Of a DNA stretch of 64,000 bases, positions 1-10,440 are shown in pieces. The stretch comes from Leptospira haakeii (GTDB lineage Bacteria; Spirochaetota; Leptospiria; Leptospirales; Leptospiraceae). Numbering within the stretch: position 1 is the stretch's first letter; the number at the start of each line of letters is the position of its first letter. Below the pieces are notes generated by a model. The model was not told where the DNA came from. It searched no databases and saw only the letters and a program-made list of their open reading frames with translations. The position numbers and the translations under genes are program-made. The DNA is taken from positions 62,001-126,000 of the forward strand of contig NZ_NPEG01000002.1 of the NCBI RefSeq assembly GCF_002812045.1, given 5' to 3'.

Positions 1-2834
1 TTTTAGAAAGACTGAATAATGTTGAATTGCCGGAAGAAGCTGAAGTAAGTCTTGCACCTTTAACAGGACCGGTAGGCGAAATTTTTCGTTATACTATTGA
101 AGCGGATCCGGAATGGACTCCGATGGAACTCCGAACATTACAGGATTGGGTGATCATTCCTTCCTTGAGGCAGGTCCCCGGTGTAGCGGATATAGTGAAC
201 TTCGGAGGTCTCGAAAAACAGATCCATATCATCACTTCTCCGAATAGATTGTATCGATATCATCTTTCCCTTTCGGACCTGATGGAAGCAGTTAAAAATA
301 ATAACCGGAATACGGGAGGAAATATACTCATTAGAGGAGAACAAGGTTTCGTAGTACGCGGATTAGGTGCTATCCAAACTAAAGAAGATATAGAGAATAT
401 AGTGGTCACCGCGGTCGGTGGAACTCCGATATACATCAGCAATCTTGCCTCTGTGGAAGAATACCCAAGATACCCGGATGGGATTTTCAGTTATAGCCTT
501 AGGAATCCAATCACTGGAGAGATCAAGGCCAGAAATTCCGGAATCCAAGGTTTGATCGCAATGAGGAGAGGAGAAAACCCTTCTGAAGTGATAGAAAGGG
601 TCAGAGCTAGGATCGAATTTATCAATAAACATCTACTTCCTAAAGAAGTGAAAATAGTAGCTACTTATGACAGAACCGAGCTAGTAGATTATACGATCCG
701 AACCGTATATCATACATTATTCGAAGGAGTTAGTATAGTAACTCTAGTTCTAATTTTTTTCCTGGGAAGTTTAAGATCAGCACTCGTGGTTGCCTGCACG
801 ATTCCGATTTCGTTATTATTCGGATTTACAATGATGAAACTAACAGGGATCCCAGCTAACCTACTCTCTTTGGGAGCGATCGACTTTGGCATCATAGTAG
901 ATGGGGCAGTTGTAATGGTGGAAAATATTTTCAGGAAATATTCGGACCATAGAAAAACACATCGAGCAGGAACTGGGTTCGCGGAAATTTTAGATCTCAC
1001 CAAAACATCCGCCACAGAAGTGGGAAAAGAGATCTTTTTTTCCATCACGATCATTATATTCGCATATCTTCCTATATTCACATTCCAAAGGATAGAAGGG
1101 AAATTATTCTCTCCAATGGCATTCACACTTTCCTATGCCATATTAGGAAGTCTTCTCCTAACACTTACCGTAATTCCAGTATTAATGGCATTACTTTATA
1201 GGTCAAAAATGGGATCCTATTCGGATACACCCCTAGAATGGAAAAATCCGGTTTTGGAAAGTCTATTAAAACTTTATGATACGGTTATAAATATCGCCTT
1301 AAAATCCCCTGGAAAAACGGTAGGTTACTCTTTAGGGATCGTATTATTCACTTTCACAATCGGTTTTGCCAGATTAGGGACGGAGTTCCTTCCCGAATTG
1401 GACGAAGGCGCAATCAATGTAAGATGTTTTTTCCCGGTTGGAATGCATATACGGGGAGCCGAAAAATATATTCCTTCCATTAAAGAATCATTATTAAAAC
1501 ACGAGCAGATTTCGGTAGTTTTAACACAACTCGGAAGAAACGACGAGGGAACAGATCCTTATGGGCCGAATCGTCTGGAAATCCTGGTAGGTCTGAAGGA
1601 TTACGAACTTTGGAAGGAAAAAATCCCGAAGGCGGAACTTTTAAAAAGGATCAAAAAGGATCTGCAGGATATACTTCCTGGAGTACAACTTCTTTTTTCC
1701 CAACCGATTTTGGATAATGTCACTGAATCTGTAACCGGAAGCGTTTCGGATCTTGCAATTTTTTTAAATGGAGAAGATCTAAAGGAGCTCAGGAAAACCG
1801 CAGGCGAAATCCTTGAAATCATTCGAGAAATACATGGAGCCACGGAGTCCGGGATAGAACAAGAAAGGGATCAGGCTCAACTCTCGATAGAAGTGAATCG
1901 GAAAAATTCGGCAAGATACGGAATCAATGCCTCGGATATTCTAGATACTGTAGAAGCAGCAATCGGAGGAAAAGAAGTAGGAGAACTTTACGACGGTTCC
2001 AGAAGGTTCGATATAGTTGTCAGATATACTACAGACTTCCGCTCATCTTTGGAGTCCGTCAAAAGTCTTTTGGTCAGTTCTCCTAGCGGAGGAAGGATAC
2101 CACTTTCCGAAATCGCGACGATAGAATTAAAAGACGGCCCCACGATCATCCAAAGGCAGGACGGAAAAAGACAGATCTCCGTACGTACAAATATTAGGGG
2201 AAGGGACCAGGGAAGTTTTGTCCAAGAAGCTAAACAAAAAATTTCAGAAAAAGTGGTATTGCCGGAAGGGATTAATATCGGATGGGGAGGACAATTCGAG
2301 AATTTGACTAGAGCAGGAGAAAGATTAAAGATAGTGATCCCTGCAACACTCGGACTTATATTCTGCTTTCTATTCGCGATCTTTAGAATACCACGTTATG
2401 CTCTATTAGGGCTCGCAGGACTTCCCATCTCGGTTACAGGAGGAATCCTCGCACTCCAATTAAGAGGGATGAACTTTTCAGTCTCAGCCGGAGTTGGATT
2501 TGTTTCTCTTTTCGGGATCTCGACTATGACCTGTGTATTATTCGTTTCCAGAATGTTACACTTGCTTAGCGATGGACATCACCCTGATTTGAAAAATTCA
2601 ATATTAGAGGCGGCAAAATTACAATTCAGACCTAGGATCATGACAGTGCTTCTGGCTTTATTAGGTTTAATCCCGGCGGCGACCGCAACAGGAATCGGTT
2701 CGGATGTGCAAAGACCTTTAGCCACTGTAATTGTAGGAGGCCTTACATTGGAAATATTTACTCTGGTTTACCTGCCCTGTATATTCTATTTGGTGGAAAA
2801 ATCGAAATCTCCTCTTGCAAGATTCCACAAATAG
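1..2834 (+). CDS. RND heavy-metal efflux permease, CusA/CzcA family (5' partial)
   Basis: Inner-membrane proton-driven pump subunit of the heavy-metal (HME) RND family, normally part of a tripartite CusCBA/CzcCBA-type exporter. The reading frame is open back to base 3, so the gene starts outside the window; the TTG at 27 is not a real start. The visible ~943 residues are most of a ~1040-residue protein. The transmembrane segment at about residue 290 carries GAIDFGIIVDGAVVMVEN, the HME signature with the acidic proton-relay residues. A second membrane block with the NFSVSAGVGFVSLFGIS stretch lies near residues 770-860, and the porter domains lie between. The metal cannot be assigned because the selectivity methionines cannot be aligned by eye. 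The stop is 9 bp from the convergent stop of the giant lipoprotein gene. Membrane-fusion and outer-membrane partners, if adjacent, must lie upstream. Confidence 0.93.
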   Translation, partial: LERLNNVELPEEAEVSLAPLTGPVGEIFRYTIEADPEWTPMELRTLQDWVIIPSLRQVPGVADIVNFGGLEKQIHIITSPNRLYRYHLSLSDLMEAVKNNNRNTGGNILIRGEQGFVVRGLGAIQTKEDIENIVVTAVGGTPIYISNLASVEEYPRYPDGIFSYSLRNPITGEIKARNSGIQGLIAMRRGENPSEVIERVRARIEFINKHLLPKEVKIVATYDRTELVDYTIRTVYHTLFEGVSIVTLVLIFFLGSLRSALVVACTIPISLLFGFTMMKLTGIPANLLSLGAIDFGIIVDGAVVMVENIFRKYSDHRKTHRAGTGFAEILDLTKTSATEVGKEIFFSITIIIFAYLPIFTFQRIEGKLFSPMAFTLSYAILGSLLLTLTVIPVLMALLYRSKMGSYSDTPLEWKNPVLESLLKLYDTVINIALKSPGKTVGYSLGIVLFTFTIGFARLGTEFLPELDEGAINVRCFFPVGMHIRGAEKYIPSIKESLLKHEQISVVLTQLGRNDEGTDPYGPNRLEILVGLKDYELWKEKIPKAELLKRIKKDLQDILPGVQLLFSQPILDNVTESVTGSVSDLAIFLNGEDLKELRKTAGEILEIIREIHGATESGIEQERDQAQLSIEVNRKNSARYGINASDILDTVEAAIGGKEVGELYDGSRRFDIVVRYTTDFRSSLESVKSLLVSSPSGGRIPLSEIATIELKDGPTIIQRQDGKRQISVRTNIRGRDQGSFVQEAKQKISEKVVLPEGINIGWGGQFENLTRAGERLKIVIPATLGLIFCFLFAIFRIPRYALLGLAGLPISVTGGILALQLRGMNFSVSAGVGFVSLFGISTMTCVLFVSRMLHLLSDGHHPDLKNSILEAAKLQFRPRIMTVLLALLGLIPAATATGIGSDVQRPLATVIVGGLTLEIFTLVYLPCIFYLVEKSKSPLARFHK

Positions 2835-2843
2835 AGCTAAGGA

Positions 2844-5800
2844 TTATTCTTTTGAGATAAAAGAGGTCGTGAATAATCTGTATCCGTTCCAATATTTATC
2901 CACAGGGTAAACTTCTCTCATTGTATCCATCGTTTTTAAAAAACGGCTCCGAAGAGAAGTTTTAGAGTCTTCTTTTCTGGAGGAAATCTCTTTTAAGAAT
3001 CTAGAATTATGAGTGTCCGTTTGGAACCCAAGATTTACTATCCCCGGCCCCTTCCAAAATTTCCCTAAATAATATAATGAATCTCTTAAACTCAAAGAAG
3101 CATTCCCCAAACCTTCCAGGAAAGAAGAAGCCAATATCCAAACACCTTGCAAAGTTCCAGGTTCTACTTCGGAAACAGATTTATTCCCGAACAAAATCCC
3201 CTTCTCCCTATCTTCCATCAAAGGGACTCGAACCACGTGAAATGGAGTAATCGAAGGATTTCCCTTAGGAAAAAGTTCTAAGTTCTCCAAATGGAGCAAT
3301 TGAGAATACCAACTTGGAGAGTTTGAATCATCCTTAGTGATAATTCCAAACCCATCCCAGAATTCATCCTTCTCCTTATGTATCGGATTCTTTAATAATG
3401 TCTCCGGATCTGCTACATAATAGATCTCTTCATCTGCTTTAGGTAATATAGGTGCCAAGAAATGATATGAAGAAAGATATAAATATGTGGTCTTATTTTT
3501 AGAAGGGCGGATATTCTGGCGGATCTCAGTCTCCAAGGCCTCTCTCAATAAAACCTCTGCCCCACCCTTGTCTGCTTCTTCGTTATATTTATAAATAGAA
3601 GCTCTTAATTTTCGATTATCCTTGAAGGCAAGGTCACCTTTGGACTTACCTTTTGTAAATTTGATATAGAAAGTTTTTAGCCCAAGATCCATCAAAGCCA
3701 AGAACTCTTGGTTTTCAGGGATTTTTTCTTCTAACGCGAAGGATATTTTATTAAAATTAGGAAGATCAGAATAAGACACGGAACGCCCGAACAAAGCAGA
3801 ACGAACAGCTGAAACTTTATCTTTGATCAATCCTAGATCGAAAAAAGTCTCAGAATCATTCTGTTGAAAAGAAAGTGTCTGTAAATATGTTATGAAATCA
3901 TTAAGCTCCCTTCTTTCAGAAGAGCTAAATTTTTTCTTTTTCCTATGTTTTACAAAACGATTCGTTAATTCCACAAATTCGGAAGACTTTTTAGTGGAAG
4001 CATTTTCGTATTCGGATAAATATTCAGAAAAACCGGACTCTGATATTTTAGCCGGTTTTTTACCTTCTAAATAGGAAATTTTAGAATTTATAAATTCAAT
4101 TTCAGTCGAATAAAGTTCATCTGAAATTCCTTTCGATTTGGAGATCCAATACTTTGCTTTATCATAATCCCCTCTGGAAAGATACGCTTTTGAAAACTCC
4201 AACATGATCCTTGCTTGCCTTGGAAAGTTTTTCTTAAAACCTTCCAGATCCACAAAAGAATTCAAAAATTCTTCCATCTCCTTTCCGGTTTCTTCGGAAA
4301 GAGAATAACGTAGTAGATCTAACACAGAAGATCTGGACTCACTATCTAATGATTGGAACAAAGTTTTGGAAGAACTATGGATCTCAGAATATAAAGAAAG
4401 AGGAGAGATTCTATGCCCTAGTTTCTTACGATTTTCTAAAAACGCCAAATGCCTCGGATAATTTCTCTCTTGAGGATCCAATTCGATCTGATTCGAATTT
4501 TCCGACCAATCCTCTTCTTCTTCCAATAAAACTTTTTCCTTTCTGATCCGAGCCTCCATCTTTTTCCAAACTTCCAGATCTGAACCAGAAGAGATAAATT
4601 GTTTCGCAAGCCCAAGCTGAGAAATAGCTAAATCAGGATAATAAGCTTCCAAGGCTAGATTAGAAAGTTTTAATCTAAATAAGAACGGATCATATTTATC
4701 CGCAGAAATATTAGAGTTCAAAGAAGTGCCCGGGAATTTTCCCTCTTTCAAGGCAAATATCCCATTTAAAATCTCATTCTTTGCTTCCGGTAGAGGGATC
4801 TCAGCACAATCCTTATATTCAGTTTCCAACAACCTGGACAAACATAGGTTTAATCCTAATTCTTTCTGGGAATTTAGATCTCGATTTTCATAACGTAGGG
4901 AGAAAATTTTACCCAAAGAAAAATCAGGTTTTAATCGTTGGTAAGCCCTCAATAGATCGGACTCAATTTTAAGAGCTAAATTAGAATTCGATTCCGTATA
5001 AGAACGAGCCTTATGTAGATCGGAAAACACTTCGGAAGAATCGGAAATTCTTTCGTCTTTTCTGGACTTAACAAATAACCTTTCTGCTTCTACATTCCTA
5101 TTTCCGGATCTTTCCGGAAGTCTTCCGAAACGGATCGCGGAATTGGAAACTTTTCCTGTAATAATTTCTCCCAAAGATTCCTTTACACAAGTTTCTCCGG
5201 GACATACATACATCAAATTAACTCCCGAACCGGAAAGACCAGTGTAAACCTTTAAGATTTGGCGCCAGTTTGGTTTTTCAGAATAAGTAAATATAACTGC
5301 GCCTAATCGATGTTCTCTGGAAAAAAGTTCCCTTAATTCAAGTGTGCCTTTTTTTCTTTCCCCAAAGGTAGAATCTCCTTTTACGTCCGGGAACGGACTT
5401 ACCAATACATCAGTATCTTCTAATATATCTATCCAGGAATCAGAATCTACTTTTCTATAATTCCATCCACCAATTGGCAAAAAAGAAGAGATCACTTTCG
5501 GAGTTCCCTCTTCTCTATTGGAGACTGAAGAAGAAAGTTTAAAGTTGATCCCAGGGATCTGAGATCCTAATAACTCTCCAATGGATGTATTTCCTGGATC
5601 TAAAAGAAGATTACGGCCTGAATTTTCAAAATTAGATTTAATCCAGATTTCCGCCTTGGATTCATTCTCAAAGTTCAGAAATTTAATAGAAGAAAAATTC
5701 CTGACCTTAGCAAATACAGAACCTCTGGATTCCAATAAACGAATTTCAGTTTCATTCTGATTTAAAACTTCTTCAGAAACCGCTCCAAAAGGATCCAAAA

Positions 5801-8800
5801 ACGCAGTTCTTTTAGGGAATTTCGATCTTAACACTTCTAAAGATTTAGAAACTTGAGCTCCGGATTGAGAAAGTGCAATTTCTTCTTTTTTAACATCCCC
5901 TCTTGTCTCTAAAGCGTTCTGGTATTTAAAATAAGTATTTCTATAATTTTTCCAATCGGATTCAAATTTTACGTATTCTGCCCTGGCTTCTCTAAATTCC
6001 CAATTTCCTTTTTGGAAATTACGAAAATTTAATAATCTCTGCAGTCGTATCCAATCATTAAACGCGGTATTCGTATTTCCGGAATCAAGTTCTGCCCTGA
6101 TCTTTGTTTCGTATAAATCCCTTAGTAAAAAACTTTTATTGTCCGAGATTAGATGAAATTGTTTTTTAAGAAGGTCTTCTGCCTTAGATAGTTTTACCTT
6201 TGCCTTATCCGGCTTCTTAGAGATTAAATCCAGTCTTGCCTGTAAAACCCAGGTTTGGATCAGCTCAGCGCCGAAGTAAAATACGTTTGCCATTTCTTCC
6301 GCGGCTTTTAAACATTCTTCAGCTTTTTCCAGATCACCTAATCTATAAAATACACTAGCCCTACTTAAAAAGTGAAATACCCTTTCTTTTCTTGGGAATG
6401 GATCTTTTGAAAGTCCAACGATTTCCTTTGGCAATCCGGAAGGAGTCTCGAGTAAGGAAGAAGAGATCCCTAATTTTTCGAAACCTTCTAACCATTCTCC
6501 TTTTTTGAAATTCTCTTCACCCGAATAATAAAGGACCGTCGCCTTCAATATATCGTAATCATAATATTGTTTATAAAATCCTTCGGAGCATACTGAATTT
6601 CCTTCTAACAGATCCTCTGACCAAGAGGAAAGACAGTTTTCTATAGATTCTCTTTTGAATCTATCCAGTTCCTCCAATGCCTTGTTTAATTCTTCCGAAT
6701 ATACGGCTTTATCTTTCTTATCGGAAGCTTCTATAGAGGCGAATAACGAATATAAGTATCTCTTAAAACTCCCCGTAGTTCTTCCCGATAAGTTTGCAGT
6801 GTCTTTTAAAAATTCATTCTCTTCTAAAAATGCCAATTTAGCCTTTTCAAATTCGTTTCTTTTATACTGAAAAAATCCAAGGTCTGCGTAAGATTGGGAT
6901 TGAACCAATTGCCCGGCCAAAGTTTTCTTCAAACCCTTTTTACTCACATATTCCAATCGTTTATCTGTTTCTTCCGCGGCTAAGCGATAGTTTTGTTCTA
7001 ATACAAGATTATTCACTCTTATTCCCGAAGATAATAACGGTTGGAATACGGGAGGGATAGCCTCCGGAAATCTACCTGACCCGGAAATACGAACTGAATC
7101 CGGAAGAACAGTTTCAAAAACAAAATCCCAAATGGAATCCCAGACAGATTCCCAAAATTTTGGACTCACCTTCTTTGGTAACCAGAGAGTTGTCCTGGAA
7201 GCAGCAAGCTTTTCCGCTTCCTTCAAATTTTCTTCTGACTTAGAGATATAACCTAATTTTTGATAAGAAATTGCTAATGCGTTTCTGATATTGATCGGAT
7301 CTACTAATCTGGAAGGTTCGTTTAACTCCAAAGCTTCTGTCAAATAAGGAAGAGCCAGTGCATATTCTCCCAATTCCATATGGGACAAGCCTGTTAATGT
7401 CCTGAGGAGAGTTAATTTTTCTCTATAACTTTGAAGGTTTTTGGTATAATCCGTTCCGGAATATAATTGTAAGAATTCGTTTTTAGAATATATATCGGAT
7501 GCATTCTTTAGTTTTCGGACTGCGTCTCCGTACTTCGACATATACATGGAAGCACGAGCAGAGTTAAATAAGAAGACCGCTTTTTGTCTATAGTCCTCGA
7601 ATTGTGCCTTAGATATTATATAATTCGAATAGGATTCTACTAAGGAGTATTGTTCATCCGCTTTAGGATAGTTTTTGAGTAAGAAATAATTATTACCTAA
7701 ATTCAACCTAAGATCTGAAAGGGCTTTTTTATTTGGGAAATTTTCTCCGAGCAACTCTAAGATCTGGCTATATAACTCTATATTCTCTTCAAAGTTTTTC
7801 TCAGGGAAATATTTGGAATATACATCTTTATATTTATCCTCATCAGTGGGCTCCTTATCATTAGGCTTTCTGGACTTCATAATGTCCACATACTGATATA
7901 ACCAACCTAAAAGTTGGTATGCATCATGATATGTCGGCTCTGCAAATATGATCCATCTAAGTTCATATTCCGCCTGCTTAAAATCCCTAAGAGCCGCCTC
8001 TTTTTTGATTCGGTCCATTGTTCCGGAGTTATAATAGAATGTTTCCCGGATCACGGAACGATTGATCAGATAATACGCATATCCGTATAATGTGGCGAGG
8101 TCCAAGAAGGCTCGGGCACGAGGCAGAATTTTTTCTTTCTCAAAATACTGATCTATATAAACGAGTCCTTCTTTTTTATCCAATGGATCAAATTCAAGAG
8201 GATTCAAATTTCCTAAAATGCTCGAAGCATTTTTTTCACTTATAGATCTGGCTAATTTGAAAGAAGTATCCACCATCAGTTTTTGATAATAGATTGCGTA
8301 ATCTTTATAAACAGTATCCTGAAAGAGATTTTTACTCTTCGCCAGGAACATATTCTCTGTATTATAAAAATAATGCAGGGACGCTTGGAAAAAATCGGAT
8401 CTATTCTCATAGTTCCGAGCCAGGTTCTCAAAATAGATAAAGAACCTTTCCATCTCTTTATCAGATATCTCCACTCCGGAATCATGATCATAATTCTCTA
8501 AAAATGTACGAAGAGATTCCAAAGAGTAGCGAACACTTCCAAGTCCTTTAAAATTCGATGACCTTAATAGATGAATTTTTAGAAAGAGTGGATCTTTTGA
8601 AGTAATCTCTTTTAATAAAGGTTCGAGCAAAGAATTACTTCCCGCAAATGCTCCCTGTCCGGAAAGTCCCGCAGCCTTAGTATACATTAAAAATCTATAT
8701 AATACTGGAGAACGTTCTCTGATCTTATTTGAAGACTCTATCTTTTCCGAGAGAGAAATTTTCTCCGAATCTGATTTGCCTGCAAATATCTGCTCTTCAA

Positions 8801-10436
8801 AAAGTCCGTACAAATTCCTAAGTTCGATCGTCTTAGATTCAGATTCATTTGCTGCTTGCAAAAGTGTAGAAGGAATAGTCCAGTCCTTCTTCTTTGCTTC
8901 CTTAAGTTGTAGGGCGCCTATATTTCTTAAAATTTCATGAATATTATAATATCCTGGGAATCTAGTCACCAATTCCTGTTTTGAATTAAGTGAAGCTTCT
9001 ATTTTGCCGGATCTTTCTTCTAAATTTCCTATTTCTTCTAAGATCGAAGCCGCCACTTGAGCATCCGCAATGTTTCGAATATTAGAGAAATATTCTTTAA
9101 TTTCGGAGATCCCTTTGTTTTCAGACTCTAAATAGTATACATAGGCAAGACCCCATTTAGGATCCAAACGAGAGGCGCTCATCTCCTTTTTAATCTCAGA
9201 GGTTTTTCCCGATTTCTTATAGAGGGAATATTTTTCGTTTAAGACCTTGGCTCGAAAAATAGGATAGAGCGGATCCTCCTTGTAATACAATTCCAAGGAA
9301 TCCAATGCCAATAGATAATCATCCAAGGATTGTTTTTTGCCGTATTCTTTGGCTAGCTCAAATTGTGCGGAAATATCAGAAGCCTTAGGAATAGATCCAC
9401 TCAAAGGGAGAAAATAAATATTTAAGGTTCCATAATATGATGCTGTGAATAGAATACTTCCTCCGTTAAAGGAAGAGTATTTCGTGTCGAATAAAGAAAA
9501 ATTTCCGGAGGTAAGCCTTCTTTCTTTCATATCAGAAAGATCCAATCGGATAATAAGACTATTATCTCTCTCGTCCAATTTTCGATTTCCATCCGAATCG
9601 GAACGAATAGATGTATAGAATAAATATCTTCCATCAGAAGACAAGCTAGGAGAAAAATCCAGATAAGGATCATTCGTCAGTCTTTTGGTTATCCTTGTCG
9701 CCAAATCGAGAGAATAAATCTCCCCTTCTTTAGAATCTGCGTAAGAAAGATATACGATCGACTTTCCATCTTGGGACCAATATGGATTCACTGCTCCCGA
9801 TTGAGTAAGTAAAATCGGTTTTTCTTTTCCTTCCGTATCCCATAAGATCAGATTAGGAGTTCCTGGAGTTAATCTATCGGAGGAGAATAATAATACTCTA
9901 CTATCCTTTCCCCAAATAGGATCCGAGTCCGAAAACCTATCCGACTTAGAAATATCAGAATATTCTGGATTTGTAATAAATTCGAAGTCGTCGTTTAAAA
10001 ATCTTTTTCCTTCTAAGATATTTTTGGCCCAAACTTCGGGTTCAATTTCTAAAAGGACTATATCACCCGCGGTATCATATTTTTCCGATACGAATGCCAA
10101 CTTTTTACCATCCGGACTGATTGCAGGTTTGTATTCTGAAGAAGGATGTTCCGTAATTGGAACTACTATAGAACTTTTAAGATCCCTAAACCAGATATCA
10201 TAATTCCCCTTCTGTCCTGTCGTATAGAATAGATATCTTCCATCTTTAGTAGTGGAATTATAGAGGTTGTTTCCCCTTTGAACTGTCAAAGGAAACGGTT
10301 TATCATTTTCAGGATTGAAATAATTTTTTGAGATTGGGCCGTAATCAAATTCGATCGGCTTTACCTTCTGCACCGGGATAAAGACAAGGCAGTTGCCAAA
10401 TAGACATAGGAAAAAAAATAACACCCAGTGCTTCAT
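2844..10436 (-). CDS. Giant (2530-residue) lipoprotein: TolB-like propeller, TPR-like arrays and CHAT-like segments
   Basis: An N-terminal hydrophobic segment followed by FGNC is a plausible spirochaetal lipobox, so the protein is probably exported and lipidated. Residues ~60-345 contain repeated TolB/PD40-type units (SPDGKKLAFVSEKYD, SSDGRYLFYTSIRSD) and should form a beta-propeller. Most of ~360-1500 and ~1850-2290 is helical with TPR-like pairs such as HMELGEYALALPYLTEALEL. Residues ~1535-1780 and ~2300-2530 resemble CHAT protease-like domains: the second ends in YPVDKYWNGYRLF, like the CHAT terminal HPYYWAAF pattern. I cannot see an intact His-Cys pair, so any CHAT fold is probably inactive. 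The start has AAGGA 8 bp upstream, inside the end of the preceding YdbL-like gene, so it is the last gene of the STAS-AsmA-YdbL operon. Function unknown; a surface or periplasmic scaffold is the simplest inference. Confidence 0.85.
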   Translation of the reverse strand: MKHWVLFFFLCLFGNCLVFIPVQKVKPIEFDYGPISKNYFNPENDKPFPLTVQRGNNLYNSTTKDGRYLFYTTGQKGNYDIWFRDLKSSIVVPITEHPSSEYKPAISPDGKKLAFVSEKYDTAGDIVLLEIEPEVWAKNILEGKRFLNDDFEFITNPEYSDISKSDRFSDSDPIWGKDSRVLLFSSDRLTPGTPNLILWDTEGKEKPILLTQSGAVNPYWSQDGKSIVYLSYADSKEGEIYSLDLATRITKRLTNDPYLDFSPSLSSDGRYLFYTSIRSDSDGNRKLDERDNSLIIRLDLSDMKERRLTSGNFSLFDTKYSSFNGGSILFTASYYGTLNIYFLPLSGSIPKASDISAQFELAKEYGKKQSLDDYLLALDSLELYYKEDPLYPIFRAKVLNEKYSLYKKSGKTSEIKKEMSASRLDPKWGLAYVYYLESENKGISEIKEYFSNIRNIADAQVAASILEEIGNLEERSGKIEASLNSKQELVTRFPGYYNIHEILRNIGALQLKEAKKKDWTIPSTLLQAANESESKTIELRNLYGLFEEQIFAGKSDSEKISLSEKIESSNKIRERSPVLYRFLMYTKAAGLSGQGAFAGSNSLLEPLLKEITSKDPLFLKIHLLRSSNFKGLGSVRYSLESLRTFLENYDHDSGVEISDKEMERFFIYFENLARNYENRSDFFQASLHYFYNTENMFLAKSKNLFQDTVYKDYAIYYQKLMVDTSFKLARSISEKNASSILGNLNPLEFDPLDKKEGLVYIDQYFEKEKILPRARAFLDLATLYGYAYYLINRSVIRETFYYNSGTMDRIKKEAALRDFKQAEYELRWIIFAEPTYHDAYQLLGWLYQYVDIMKSRKPNDKEPTDEDKYKDVYSKYFPEKNFEENIELYSQILELLGENFPNKKALSDLRLNLGNNYFLLKNYPKADEQYSLVESYSNYIISKAQFEDYRQKAVFLFNSARASMYMSKYGDAVRKLKNASDIYSKNEFLQLYSGTDYTKNLQSYREKLTLLRTLTGLSHMELGEYALALPYLTEALELNEPSRLVDPINIRNALAISYQKLGYISKSEENLKEAEKLAASRTTLWLPKKVSPKFWESVWDSIWDFVFETVLPDSVRISGSGRFPEAIPPVFQPLLSSGIRVNNLVLEQNYRLAAEETDKRLEYVSKKGLKKTLAGQLVQSQSYADLGFFQYKRNEFEKAKLAFLEENEFLKDTANLSGRTTGSFKRYLYSLFASIEASDKKDKAVYSEELNKALEELDRFKRESIENCLSSWSEDLLEGNSVCSEGFYKQYYDYDILKATVLYYSGEENFKKGEWLEGFEKLGISSSLLETPSGLPKEIVGLSKDPFPRKERVFHFLSRASVFYRLGDLEKAEECLKAAEEMANVFYFGAELIQTWVLQARLDLISKKPDKAKVKLSKAEDLLKKQFHLISDNKSFLLRDLYETKIRAELDSGNTNTAFNDWIRLQRLLNFRNFQKGNWEFREARAEYVKFESDWKNYRNTYFKYQNALETRGDVKKEEIALSQSGAQVSKSLEVLRSKFPKRTAFLDPFGAVSEEVLNQNETEIRLLESRGSVFAKVRNFSSIKFLNFENESKAEIWIKSNFENSGRNLLLDPGNTSIGELLGSQIPGINFKLSSSVSNREEGTPKVISSFLPIGGWNYRKVDSDSWIDILEDTDVLVSPFPDVKGDSTFGERKKGTLELRELFSREHRLGAVIFTYSEKPNWRQILKVYTGLSGSGVNLMYVCPGETCVKESLGEIITGKVSNSAIRFGRLPERSGNRNVEAERLFVKSRKDERISDSSEVFSDLHKARSYTESNSNLALKIESDLLRAYQRLKPDFSLGKIFSLRYENRDLNSQKELGLNLCLSRLLETEYKDCAEIPLPEAKNEILNGIFALKEGKFPGTSLNSNISADKYDPFLFRLKLSNLALEAYYPDLAISQLGLAKQFISSGSDLEVWKKMEARIRKEKVLLEEEEDWSENSNQIELDPQERNYPRHLAFLENRKKLGHRISPLSLYSEIHSSSKTLFQSLDSESRSSVLDLLRYSLSEETGKEMEEFLNSFVDLEGFKKNFPRQARIMLEFSKAYLSRGDYDKAKYWISKSKGISDELYSTEIEFINSKISYLEGKKPAKISESGFSEYLSEYENASTKKSSEFVELTNRFVKHRKKKKFSSSERRELNDFITYLQTLSFQQNDSETFFDLGLIKDKVSAVRSALFGRSVSYSDLPNFNKISFALEEKIPENQEFLALMDLGLKTFYIKFTKGKSKGDLAFKDNRKLRASIYKYNEEADKGGAEVLLREALETEIRQNIRPSKNKTTYLYLSSYHFLAPILPKADEEIYYVADPETLLKNPIHKEKDEFWDGFGIITKDDSNSPSWYSQLLHLENLELFPKGNPSITPFHVVRVPLMEDREKGILFGNKSVSEVEPGTLQGVWILASSFLEGLGNASLSLRDSLYYLGKFWKGPGIVNLGFQTDTHNSRFLKEISSRKEDSKTSLRSRFLKTMDTMREVYPVDKYWNGYRLFTTSFISKE

Positions 10437-10440
10437 TAGG

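Noticed and set aside
27..29. TTG at base 27 as the start of the RND gene
   Set aside because: The frame is open back to base 3 and the residues there fit the RND porter domain, so the gene is cut by the window edge rather than truncated or a pseudogene.
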